From assembly GCA_022702705.1 (NCBI GenBank), contig CM040427.1:19119625-19183624 (forward strand): DNA of 64,000 nt. Reading direction: 5' to 3'. The position numbers and the translations under genes are program-made. The notes beneath the pieces were generated by a model that saw only the letters and a program-made list of their open reading frames with translations, did not search any database and had not been told where the DNA came from. This DNA comes from Papilionanthe hookeriana x Papilionanthe teres (taxonomy: Eukaryota > Streptophyta > Magnoliopsida > Asparagales > Orchidaceae). Of the stretch, positions 1 through 10,173 are shown in pieces (the stretch's first letter is position 1; each line of letters begins with the position of its first letter).

Positions 1-640
1 GCTCTTTGGTAGGTTGCTCCTGCTTTCTTCAATCCGAAAGGCATTACTGTGTAGCAGTATACTCCGATTGGCGTTGTGAAGGCTGTAAGCTTTTCATCTC
101 CCGGTACCATCTTTATCTGGTTGTATCTTGAAGATCCATCCATGAATGAGAAGATTTCGTGTGTTGAAGCGATGTCAATCATTAATTCTAGAATTGGTAG
201 CGGAAATTCATCTTTTGGGCATGCTTTGTTCAAATCTCTGAAATCCACCCAGATTCTGATCTAACCATTCTTCTTTCTGACTGTTTGACTAATCAAGTTG
301 GATATTGTTCTTCACGGACAAATTTAGCATCTATTAGCTTCTTCACTTCAGCTATTACTTGTTGTTCCATTTATAGACGCATTCTTCTCGAAGCTTGTCT
401 AACTGGAACGACAGTGTGATTCACTCCTAATCTGTAAACTGCAACTTCAAGAGCTAATCCTGACATTTCATTGTAAGTCCAAGCAAAACAGTCCTTAAAT
501 TCCATTAATAGTATGATCATGTTTTCAGAGTCTTCTTTATTGAGTAAGGAGCTAACAAAGGTCGGCCTAGGCTCTTCACTAGTACTTAAGTTAACTTCCA
601 TTAACTCATATATTGTAGATTTAATTTCTTCTCTAAATTC
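1..640 (-). pseudogene. Reverse transcriptase N-terminal part, element 1 (truncated by window edge)
   Basis: The minus strand encodes the beginning of a Ty3/gypsy reverse transcriptase and the segment just before it. A readable stretch at 371-601 contains FKDCFAWTYNEM and RRMRL, which match the equivalent piece of element 2 near 32000-32150. Positions 1-60 align with the segment just upstream of the YVDD region of element 2 at about 31621-31680. The catalytic YVDD itself would lie left of the window. The frame is broken between 250 and 371. This is a degenerate fragment and no product is expected. Confidence 0.75.
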
Positions 641-2416
641 TTGCAGAGCGTCTCCGATTGGTAGATCTTCGAGATAATCTGAAACTTACAGGCATTCTTC
701 ATTAGACTCGCAAGTGACAACCAAGCAAAATTCTGAATCATCAGCTGGTGCTACTGTGCCGAATCCAAGACCATGCTTTGAACCGGGCAGTCGACTAGCG
801 TTATTCCATAATTTTTCAAAGCATTGTGATTAACCTTTCGTCCATTGTTTAGGCAAGATACCACGCAATATTAAATTATGAACACAGGGAGAATACCACT
901 CAAAAGGCAATTCCATTAATTTAGATGAAGCAACATTTTCAAATTTTACATCATTTTCAATTTTGGAAGAAGAAGCACCACGGTGGAATTTGATTGGCTT
1001 AGCACCGCCACCATGTACTTCCTTGACCACCATACCCTCGATCTTGTAGGATAGATCGGAGTCAGGGTCATAGTATGTACACAACGGTTAATCTTCTCAT
1101 ACATTGATTTGTATTCTTGATTCTTTTCATCTTCGAGAGAGATCTTAAACTGGGGTTTCCTTTGATTTATTTTCATTGCTTCTTTCTTGACTTCTTTTTC
1201 TTCGAAACTATTCTCCCAATCAATATCGATGACTGGTTTCTTCTGTTCAACTGTTCTACCGTTTCTTCCTCGACCTCGTCCCCGGCCTCGACCTCGAGTG
1301 CGAGTTCTGGAGAAACCTTCACCATCTCGCCGTAAGGGGGTGGTGAGTAACTATTGAACAAGAATTTCAGGCTCTTCGTCGTCTCAAACTCTTTTTTCTT
1401 CATTCAGTATCACATTTCTAGAAAAGATAGTTTTCTTTGGAGGCGCGTAGTAGGCTGCATCTTCATGGATTCTGATTTCAAGCACGGAGAACGGTTGCAA
1501 GTCACCATTGATACGCTGTTCTCCCCCTCCTTCATAATACTTTATGCACTGGTGCAGAGACGATGACACCATCCGGCTTTCATGGATCCACAGCCGACCC
1601 AGTAGAGCGTTGAATGATGTCTCATAATCAATTATGTGGAATTTTGCAGTTGTCTTTATCAAATCACCGATCTTCATTAATAGTGTTATCGATCAAAGAG
1701 CTCTTTCTCCTTTCTGGTTGAAGCCTCTCAGTAACATCCTGTCCGCTTCGAGATCACGGACATCAATTTCCAAATATGGTAACGTCCGAAGGTTCATTAT
1801 GTTGATTGATGCTCCCGGATCAACTAACACCCTAGAGAGCGTGAATTTTCCGATGGATACTGAAATGTACAATGGTCAATTGTGATAAGCCGTTCCAAGT
1901 AGTAAATCATTGTCCGTGAAGGTAACACCGCGCTGTTCCCTTAACGAGCAAACATCATCTAAGGAATTACCGGCCATTTGAGCTAAGCAGATTTTTGGAT
2001 CAAGTAAGGCCTTGATCAGAGTTTCCCTCATCTCTTTTAACAGGATCAGAGCATCGTAGATGCTCAGTTTGGCTGTAGTTTCCTAAGATGGGCTAGCACG
2101 TTATAGTCCACTTTTTTACCAGGCTCTTCAATTTCTTCTCGAATGGGCAATTCCTCTGCTGGGGTTAGCTCTTCCTGAACAATTATCTGCTTTCCCTTAT
2201 CCTTCGGTCCCACTCTCGGGGGTAGAACTTTTCCACTTCTTAGATTAACTTGTGTTATTTCTTCTGAATTTGGTGCTAAATCTGCAAGTGTCTCCTCTTG
2301 AATCGGAAAGACTGGCTCTTCTGAAGTTGCTTCGAAATCTGACATCTCTAATTCTATCACGATCGGAACTCCTCAGAATTCACAAACGAACCCGTCGCTT
2401 CTTGAGCTTTCGTAGC
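641..2416 (-). pseudogene. Protease domain with flanking linkers of gag-pol, element 1
   Basis: The minus strand holds the pol segment around the aspartic protease. The active-site motif VDPGASIN is readable at about 1800-1835, and downstream come FNALLGR, a WIHE-type motif and SSLHQC at about 1560-1660. DPGAS followed by LLGRPWIH and LHQ is, from memory, typical of Ogre-group proteases. The upstream gag-protease linker (2064-2360) is acidic and includes QVNLRSGK. The linker toward RT (641-1380) includes KLMELPFEWYSP. Several frame breaks separate the pieces. The same region occurs at 32079-33810 on the minus strand and at 45285-46010 on the plus strand, so three copies can be compared. Confidence 0.8.
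2412..2416. repeat. Target-site duplication GTAGC, left copy
   Basis: GTAGC directly precedes the TGACACGCC terminus of the inserted Athila LTR and is repeated directly after the other terminus at 6288-6292. Five bases is the usual duplication length for Ty3/gypsy integrase. Confidence 0.9.
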
Positions 2417-4340
2417 TGACACGCCTAAAATATATACGCTTTTTGCTATATCATTTTATTCATTTTTTATGATATTACACTTTAAATGAAGGAATTTTGT
2501 ATGTTTTTTTATTTTAGGTACAAGAAATGGTGATTGGAGCAAAAAGAAGCAAAAACGGTGTAATTTGGAGCAAAAACAAATAAGAAATGAAATTCTGCCC
2601 TGACATCTTTCAATAAGTCTTTTGATGCTTAATCTCTTTTACACTTCTTGAATAATTTTAAATGAGAGTACACTTTAAAGAAAGGTTATTTTTATGATTA
2701 TTTTGTAGGGCTATCTGTTACGAACGCAATGCAACTGAAATGTGGCAAATCGGAGCTGAAACGGAGCCAAACGGAGCAAAATGGCGGAGCTGCACAGGAT
2801 GAGCGCCGGGGGCACCCAAATCGGCGCCAGCGGCGCCAGCGGCGCCAGAAGCCCGAGACCACGAAAATAGGGCGTCGTCGGCACCCTATTCAGCGCCGGC
2901 AGTGCCCTATTCAGTGTCGGCGGCTCTCCGGATGGTTGGGATGCGAAATTGGGCGGTTTTTAGCCAAATACATTGAACCTGGACGCTTTTTGGAAGGTTT
3001 CTTTATGCACCTCTTGGGAAATTCATCCCTACATTATTTTAAACCGAATTTGAAGCCAAGAAAAGAGAGGAGAAGTTAGAAAAACGTAGAGAATGATTAG
3101 AGATCTTGGAATAGGAGTAGAAATGTAGATTTCTACCCATTTGGAGAGATTGGAGAGGAGATTTTGAGAGAATTTGTAAGGGATTTTGATAGCATTGCAT
3201 GGATCGCCGGGAGACTTTGTAGGAGAAATCTTCGTCTTTCTTTCAAAGGAAAAAAGCTAAGTATTGTTCTTTATTTTCTTATAATTTTGTAAACACTTAC
3301 CTAGTGGATTTACTTTGGTTACATGAAATTTCCGTTGTGTTTTCTTCGCACTTTGTGACGTATCTCTATTACTTTTTCTTCTTCTTTGGAAATAGCGGCA
3401 TGAGAAGATTATGCCATTATTTTCATTTTACTTTTCCTTTGTAATGAGTAGAAATCATGTTTAGGATTTTGTGATGCATGATAGAAGTAAGTTTAATTAT
3501 AAATGTGATGTTTTTACTTGCACTTCATTTACATTACAAAAAGAACTCGTTGTAGTGGTAAAATTCATTGTAATTGCATTAACTCGAAAGGGCAGTGTAA
3601 TTCACAACAAAGTGGAGCCACATTCAAATTCCATGGATGGTGAAGTTCATGGGAATTGAATGCAAATAAATAGGAAAATAATATTAATCGGGCGTAGAAT
3701 TGGAGATTTTAGAGTGACAGGCTAAAATGCTCAATTCGGTCATATCGTTTGGGTGCTGATGTGTAGATTGTTAGCCCTCAGGTGAGGGGAACGTGGGAGC
3801 TACGAAGTGAGAGTCGGTATACTCCCGGCTTAGCCGCGGATTCGGTAACCGAAGCATAGGATTAGTCGATGTTCTTTATGCCGGACCAAAGGGTAAAGAA
3901 TAGGATTGCTCCTATTTGGCACATACAATATTAAATTCATCTCATTCCTTTACATTATTCAATTCATTACATGAGAATAGTAGTTTTTATTATCTCAAAA
4001 ATTCACCAAACCAATTTATCCAAAAAGGGTTATCTTTAGAAGTAATATTTGCATTTAGGAATAGTTAATATCCTTACATATAATCATCTGCATTTAGGAG
4101 TAGTTGTTATAAAAACCACTTATATCGACCTTCCAATCTAAGGTTATTAGTAGTAGACTAGAATTTGACTAAGGATCTTTTACCTCGCTTCCCTGTGGGA
4201 TCGATAACCAGGACTCCATTATAGCCCTGTATTACTTGATACGATGCGTATATTTGTGTTTGAAATTGTAACTTCACAAAATCATTATAAATATATAAAT
4301 CTGGGGTCATAAATTCTTACTTATAAAAAAAGTCGCATCA
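2417..4340 (+). repeat. Athila-type LTR-1 (plus orientation)
   Basis: A 1,924-bp LTR starting TGACACGCC and ending GCATCA. It is homologous to the 4418-6287 and 46022-47933 LTRs. It contains a GC-rich block near 2800-2930 with a 9-bp unit (CGGCGCCAG) repeated three times at about 2823-2849. Short ORFs inside it are not conserved as proteins between copies. Confidence 0.9.
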
Positions 4341-4417
4341 AGTCTAAGCCTAATTACTTCAACTAAAATTCTCCTAAAGTTCTTACCGAAGCTTCCCCGG
4401 CAACGGCGCCAATAACT
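4341..4417 (-). other. Spacer between inverted Athila LTRs: short leader plus primer site
   Basis: On the minus strand, LTR-2 is followed by six bases, the primer site, then about 50 bp of leader matching the Athila leader at about 52546-52597. The leader stops abruptly at the inverted end of LTR-1 near 4341. The spacer therefore belongs to LTR-2, and LTR-1 has no primer site of its own. Confidence 0.85.
4394..4411 (-). promoter_or_regulatory. Primer binding site complementary to tRNA-Asp 3' end
   Basis: The plus strand carries TCCCCGGCAACGGCGCCA, which is the 3' end of plant tRNA-Asp including CCA as I recall it. The minus strand is therefore an 18-nt Athila-type primer site, six bases from the LTR-2 end. 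Confidence 0.85.
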
Positions 4418-6287
4418 TGATGTGACTTTTTTTATATGCAAGAATTTATGACCCCAGATTTATATATTTATAATGATTTTGTAAATTCACAATTTCAAAT
4501 GCAAGTATACGTATCATATCAAGTAATACAAAGCTCTAATGGAGTCCTGGTTATCGATCCCACAAGGAAGCGAGGTAAAAGGTCATTAGTCAAATTCTAG
4601 TCTACTACTAACAGCCTTAGATTGGAATGTCGGTATAAGTGATTTTTATAACAACTACTCCTAAATGCAGATGATTATATGTAAGGATATTAACTATTCC
4701 TAAATGCAAATATTACTTCTAAAGATAACCCTTTTTGGATAAATTGGTTTGCTGAATTTTTTTAGATAATAAAAACTACTATTCTCATGTAATGAATTAG
4801 ATAATGTAAAAGAATGAGATGCATTTAATATTGTATGTGTCAAATAGGAGCAATCCTATTCTTTACCCTTTGGTCCAGGCATAAAGAACATTGACTAATC
4901 CTATGCTTGGTTACTGAATCTGCGACTAGGCTGGGAGGATACCGACTCTCACTTCGGAGCTCCCACGTTCCCCTCACCTGAGAGCTAACAATCTACACAT
5001 CAGCACCCAAACAATAGGACCGAATTGAGGATTTTAGTCTGTCACTCTAAAATCTCCAATTCTACGCCCGATTAATATTATTTCCCTATTTATTTGCATT
5101 CAATTCTCATAAACTTCACCATCAATGGAATTTGAATGTGGTTCCACTTTGTTGAGAATTACACCGCCCTTTCGGGTCAATGCAATTACAACGAATTTTA
5201 ACACTATAACGAGCTCTTAAAACCATCACATTTATAATTAAATTTACTTCTATCATGCATCACAAAATCCTAAACATGATTTCTACTCATTACAAAGAAA
5301 AATTAAAATGAAAATAATGGCATAATCTTCTCATACCGCTATTTCTAAAGAAGAAGAAAAAGTAAGAGAGATACGTCACAAAGTGCGAAGAAAACACAAC
5401 GGAAACTTCATGTAACCAAAGTAAATCCACTAGGTAAGTGTTTACAAAATCATAAGATAATGAAGAACAATCCTTAGCTTTTTCCCTTTGAAAGAAAGAC
5501 GAAAATCTCTCCCACAAAGTCTCCTAGCGATTCATGCAATGCTATCAAAATCCCTTACAAATTCTCTCAAAATCTCCTCTCCAATCTCTCTGAAAGGGTA
5601 GAAATCTATATTTTCTACTCCTATTCTAAGATCTCTAATCATTCTCTACGTTTTTCTAACTTCTCCTCTCTTTTCTTGGCTTCAAATTTGGTTTAAAATA
5701 GTGTAGGGACGAATTTCCCAAAAGGTGCATGAAGAAACATTCCAAAAAGCGTCCAGGTTCAATGTATTTGGCCGAAAACAGCCCAATTTTGCATCCTAAC
5801 CGTCCGAAGTGCCGCCAGCGCTGAATAGGGCTCTGCCGGTGCCTTATTTTCGTGGTCTTGGGCTTCTGGCGCCGCCGGCGCCGATTTGTGTGCCCCCTGC
5901 GCCCATCCTGCGCAGCTCCGCCATTTTGCTCCGTTTGGCTCCGTTTCAACTTCGATTTACCCCGTTGCAGTTGCGTTGCGTTCGTAAGATATAGCCCTAC
6001 AAAATAAGCATAAAAATAACATTTCTTTAATGTGTAATCTCATTCAAAAATATGCAAGAAGTGTAAAAGAGATTAAGCATCAAAAGACTTATCGAAAGGT
6101 GTCGGCAAAAATTCATTTCTTGCTCGTTTTTTGCTCCAAATTGCACCGTTTTTACTTCTTTTTGCTCCAATCAGCATTTCTTGTACCTAAAACCAAAAAA
6201 CATACAAAATACCTTCCTTTAAAGTGTAATATCATCAAAAATGAGTAAAATGATATAGCAAAAAGCGTATATATTTTAGGCGTGTCA
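4418..6287 (-). repeat. Athila-type LTR-2 (minus orientation)
   Basis: A 1,870-bp LTR whose minus-strand sequence begins TGACACGCC at 6287 and ends GTCACATCA at 4418. It is adjacent to the primer site, which identifies it as the 5' LTR of the inserted unit. Confidence 0.9.
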
Positions 6288-6292
6288 GTAGC
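6288..6292. repeat. Target-site duplication GTAGC, right copy
   Basis: Identical to 2412-2416. Removing 2417-6292 restores continuity with the paralogous, uninterrupted sequence around 34034-34038. Confidence 0.9.
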
Positions 6293-8205
6293 CACCCTTA
6301 TGAATGTCTTCTCCTCTGTGTTGGCCGTCAAGGTTTTGTATGATTTGAGAATCGTTAATTTTTTTGAAATCAAAATCTGGATTAGGTTGGCTGTTGTTAG
6401 TTACGTAATAGTTTGAGACAGTCAAAACGTAGCCAACACCAAAACTCTTATCATTATGAGATCCCACCGAGGCGAGCAAATAATCATACAGAGTTAGAGG
6501 TCTGACAAATTTCTCCCCTGAATCAGAAACAACCATCCTAGGAAAAGCAGCATCTAGTCTGCCCTTCGGAGCCCGGTCTTCTTTTCTTCCACGATCTTCT
6601 CCTCCTTCTGGGGTAGTTCTTCAATCGCAAGAGATAGTGTCGGTTTAGCAGGTTTCAAACTCTGAATTGAAGCGCGCACCGAAGCGGTCTGGATGCGATC
6701 CAAAATTTTCTTCAAAGAATTTGCCCAGACAGTACTCCATCCATCGTCAGTCGTGTATGGGTCTATCAGAACAATAGGATCCATTGAAATAACATTGACG
6801 GAACCTCCTTTTTAGGGCTCCTTCATGTATTCCTTCGGGATCGTTATGTTCCCTTTCCGGAGGTTATCCTTGAGCCAATTCTTGAAGGTAAAGCAATCCT
6901 CTATCTTGTGTCCGAGCATCCTATGGTAGGGATAGTAATTCAGATGATCTTTCTTTTCGACCTCTTCTGACCTCCTGGGCTCTGGCAGCTGAAAGTCAGG
7001 TGTCTTAATCAAACTGCAAAACATCTTGGCCACTGCTTCAGTCTTGCAGGGGTATTTCTTATTTAAAAGGTCTTTCAGGGCATGCGGTGGACGAGGCGGT
7101 GGTTGATCATGTTGCCATGATTGATAGCTCGGTCGAGGCTGTTGATAGCTCTGCTGAGGTTGCTGGTAAGTCCGTTGCGGTGGTTGACAACTTGGTTGTG
7201 GCCGCTCTGGCTGTATCTGCACTGGCTGCTTATCTTTATCCACTGTCGTGACAATTCCTGATTTCTTCTCGAATGCTTTCACGGGCTTCTGCTTATCAGT
7301 TTTGTCAACGAAACTCAGTTGTTTTGCCTCTTCCTGCAAGCTCCCGGCTTTGCTAAACAACTTCTCGAAGTTCTTAATCATGAATCCTTTAAGGAGTAGT
7401 GCTATCAGGCCATGAATGCTCTTGAGCAGGATACCGACTGCATGTTGTTTCTGAAGCACACTTCATGCTTAGGTTCCTCCATCGAATTATGTAATCCACC
7501 AGGGTTTTGTTCGGTTTCTGTTGCTCCACCACTAGATCACCGATAGTGATGTGGTGTCGGGCTCCAGCAAACCGCTTAACGAAAAGGTTCTCTAATTCTG
7601 AAAATGTCTTAACTGAACACTTCGGCAATTCTGTACCAATCGAAGGCAATCCCTGACAAACTGCTGATGAACTGAAGAAAGAACAAAGCATCGCTCCCAC
7701 CGGCATTACAACAACTAGCACGGAAGTGTGCAACATGCTGTCGGGGGTTTCTCGTACCGTCAAAAGTCTTAAACAGATGTGGTACGAAGCTTTTCGGGTA
7801 TTGGACTGCATCAAACTCTTCAGGGTAAGGTCTACCAGTCTAAATAGATGCTCCATTCTTAGACTAAGCTAAGGCTTCTCGCACCTGCTGTTCCACCATA
7901 TTCTTAATGTCATTTTCGGGGATCACACTCTGCACTGAATCCTTCTTCGGCTTTTCATCTTCGTTGACGGATGTAACTTCTTTCCCTCCATCTGTAATGT
8001 GAATGATCTCTAGAGGTGTTTCCTTTTGAGGTTGAGGCTGACTCTGGAGTGTGGCTAAGGCGGCCGCCATCTCCTCCATCTTCTTTTCCATCCCAGAGAT
8101 CGTGTCATCCTTTTCCCGCAGACGTGCTCTCATTGCTTCTGGTTCATCTCCTTCTGAAGTTGACGGAGCTCCTTTCAAAGCTGATGATGCTCGGGTCTCA
8201 ACCAC
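6293..8205 (-). pseudogene. gag of element 1 (frameshifted)
   Basis: A retrotransposon capsid gene in broken frames. 7864-8205 encodes the N-terminal part, with a predicted coiled coil around KMEEMAAALATLQ. 7389-7860 and 6812-7459 encode the Retrotrans_gag-like core with HHITIGDLVVEQQKPNKTL and DYIIRWRNLSMKC. Next comes a Gln/Pro-rich stretch (7085-7215) and a zinc-knuckle-like motif YYPYHRMLGHKIEDC near 6900-6960. In the element 2 copy the first residue of that knuckle is Cys, so this copy has lost a ligand. 6285-6784 encodes the C-terminal tail and linker. Gag would form the cytoplasmic particle and package element RNA, but this copy is not functional. Confidence 0.8.
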
Positions 8206-8658
8206 ATTGATCTCAGCAAATTATTCATCCATGAAAAATGACGAATCCACTTCATCTCCCAATTCTTTTCTTCTTTCTCTTGCCAACCGTTGGATGTCAG
8301 TTCTTAGCATTCCTATAGCATCCTTAAGTGGTCTTTTCCAAACGGTCTCGCGGTTGTCCGGCGACGATTGTTGAACTTCATCTTCAGGACTTTCCTTCAG
8401 AGCCGCAGCACTTTCTTCAGATTCGGGCTCTCTGGCAAGACTTCTCTTCCCAGAGCGTTCTGTCGGTATCGGTTCAGCAATAATAGGTTGTCACACCATC
8501 CTTCTTGTAGTAGAAGGCCTAGGACTAGATGGTCTGTCGGATATATGTCGGCAGGTGGTGTGTTCCCTAATATGGTGACCTGATACAACAACAGGCGAAC
8601 TCCATTTACTAGCTCGTACTTTCTTCCAGGGTCTTCCAATAGCAGTGACGGGGTCTAC
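8206..8658 (-). pseudogene. ORF1-gag junction of element 1
   Basis: This segment joins ORF1 to gag on the minus strand and is readable only in shifting frames. One frame gives an acidic, serine-rich run (SEESAAALKES) and a DIQRLAR-type helix leading into the gag start. 8397-8639 is open but not recognised. The equivalent part of element 2 is 35940-36360. Confidence 0.5.
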
Positions 8659-9450
8659 TCATGGTCCAAGGCAGGATCTAGCCGGAACCCGTCCTATCCT
8701 TCTCAGGAATTCTGACACGGGGCAACCCTCCTTCCTGGCTAACTTCTCCACTACTGCTTGCAAGCGAGTAAGCAGCGTAGTCTTAGTCTTCTTCTTCTTA
8801 CAATTATTGTAGTATGCAGGTAGGGGTAATGCAGCGGTGATACTTCGAGCATCCTCCTCATCAGATGCAGCAGAGAGGGGATAGAACCTACTCCCTTCCA
8901 ACAGTGGTGAGATCTCAGGTAGCTCTTCCACTTCGGGAATCTCTTCAAGAAATGCAGCTTCAGCAGCTCTGGTCTTTCTGATCCTAGCGATCTTTCTGTT
9001 CGTATTCCTTCTTTGCGTCCGGGTTAAGGGTGCTAACCTCGAACGAGATCCTATTTCGAAAACAGACGGTATTGCAGCAAAGTCTGAACCCTCCATGGTA
9101 GCAGGCTCATAATTGACTTGGATTTCTTTCCCTTTCAGTTTGGCGGGAGCCGGGGTTGGTGCAGAGATGACCAGACCGGTGGGGGCAGAGATGACAGTCC
9201 TAGGGGTAGCAGCTAACCTCCTGTGAACAACAGTGCTTCTTTCAACTGGAACCCTTTGTAGGGGAATTATGGGTTCAATGGCCTTCGGTACTTTGTCCAT
9301 CAGTGCAAGAAGAGTAACATCGGCGAACTTAATGTCCGTATTGTCAAATCCCTGTTTGAAACTAATGATTGCATCATCAGGCAGCTTGTCCTGGTAGACA
9401 GCTAAGTCCAGTCCATTGGTGAAGTAGAAAATCAGCCTCGGTGCAGACAT
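8659..9450 (-). CDS. ORF1 protein of a Tat/Ogre-like element, unknown function
   Basis: An open reading frame of 263 codons starting MSAPRLIFYFTN and lying between the leader and gag. Ogre-group elements are known for an extra ORF of unknown function in this position, which fits. The N-terminus (FTNGLDLAVYQ, GFDNTDIKF) is conserved in element 2 at about 37100-37227. The middle is rich in Pro, Ala, Arg and Ser, followed by an acidic stretch (EEIPEVEELPEI) and a basic patch (CKKKKTKTT). There are no membrane segments and no recognised enzyme motif. It is the longest unbroken frame in element 1. The ATG at 9450 is the first in frame after the leader. Confidence 0.65.
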   Translation of the reverse strand: MSAPRLIFYFTNGLDLAVYQDKLPDDAIISFKQGFDNTDIKFADVTLLALMDKVPKAIEPIIPLQRVPVERSTVVHRRLAATPRTVISAPTGLVISAPTPAPAKLKGKEIQVNYEPATMEGSDFAAIPSVFEIGSRSRLAPLTRTQRRNTNRKIARIRKTRAAEAAFLEEIPEVEELPEISPLLEGSRFYPLSAASDEEDARSITAALPLPAYYNNCKKKKTKTTLLTRLQAVVEKLARKEGCPVSEFLRRIGRVPARSCLGP

Positions 9451-10043
9451 CTTATGCAGGGTAGATTCTGAACGTTAGTTCCAAATTCTGCTTCCTTTCG
9501 ACACAAAACTTTTCAGGACAAAAAAAAAAAGAATTCCTCCGGAAAAAGAGTCCGAACACATTTTCATTTATCTTTTCATTTTCTTAGTTTTATAAGGTAT
9601 TTTCGGAGTCTGTCTTATTCGTGTATTTGTGCTTTTAAAAGGTTTGTTTATTAAAGGGTTGTTTATTAGAAGGTTTGCTTGTTAAGAATGAAACAATTAA
9701 AGAAGGAAGGTTATAGAGAAGGTAAGGGACCCAATCCAGAATTGGAAAGGAAGAGAAAGTATAGTAAGACCTCTTAACTCGAAAGACCGCTCCTAAGCTG
9801 ACACCTTTTGGGAGTCCACCCCGCCTCTTTGGAGATGTAACAAAAGGAGGATTTCGAAACCTCTCTGTTTAGGAGTGTCTAAACAGTGGCTCCAAAATCC
9901 AAGAAGAGTTGATCATACCTGTTCAAGACCGAAATGAACAAGATACGTCAACAGAAGAATGGTAGTTTGATCTATAAGGGATAAGGATTTACTACCGATT
10001 TATGAAAGCAAAACCATCTGATCAAGATGGAGAGAGGAACTAG
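9451..10043 (-). other. 5' leader of element 1 between primer site and ORF1
   Basis: Noncoding. It contains an A-run near 9518-9530 and AT-rich sequence homologous to 37228-37734 of element 2. No gene is seen here. Confidence 0.65.
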
Positions 10044-10061
10044 TCCCCAGCGGAGTCGCCA
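10044..10061 (-). promoter_or_regulatory. Primer binding site, tRNA-Arg type
   Basis: The plus strand reads TCCCCAGCGGAGTCGCCA, ending in CCA and five bases from the LTR terminus. It matches what I recall of the tRNA-Arg primer site used by Tat/Ogre elements. Confidence 0.8.
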
Positions 10062-10151
10062 GAAGTTGTCGGCATATTTTTTTAGGTTAAGTGTTTTGAA
10101 AAGGGGGTCGCCTACAGTAATTGTCGGCGAATTTTAAATTTTAAATTTAAT

Positions 10152-10173
10152 TTATATATATATATATATATAA
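10152..10173. repeat. (TA)n microsatellite
   Basis: About 20 bp of alternating TA near the LTR A terminus. A shorter run sits at the same place in LTR E (about 57703-57722). Confidence 0.8.

Larger units (their letters stand above)
2417..6287. mobile_element. Athila-like insertion of two LTRs in inverted orientation (LTR / 77 bp with primer site / inverted LTR)
   Basis: The insertion has two arms: LTR-1 on the plus strand (2417-4340) and LTR-2 on the minus strand (4418-6287). They are reverse complements with roughly 6% difference in a 160-bp stretch I compared. Between them lie 77 bp holding a tRNA-Asp-type primer site and about 50 bp of normal Athila leader. Both outer ends are the U3 terminus TGACACGCC. 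GTAGC target duplications flank the whole unit. There is no gag or pol. Normal elements have direct LTRs, so this is an abnormal integration product or a heavily rearranged element. The long palindrome would fold into a hairpin if transcribed. Confidence 0.9.

Noticed and set aside
4394..4411. tRNA-Asp gene fragment
   Set aside because: Only the 18-nt 3' end including CCA is present, with no upstream tRNA body. It is a primer binding site.
2417..6287. Long terminal inverted repeats suggestive of a DNA transposon or Helitron-like element
   Set aside because: The arms are Athila LTRs with TG/CA ends, a tRNA-Asp primer site and a 5-bp target duplication. No transposase is present.
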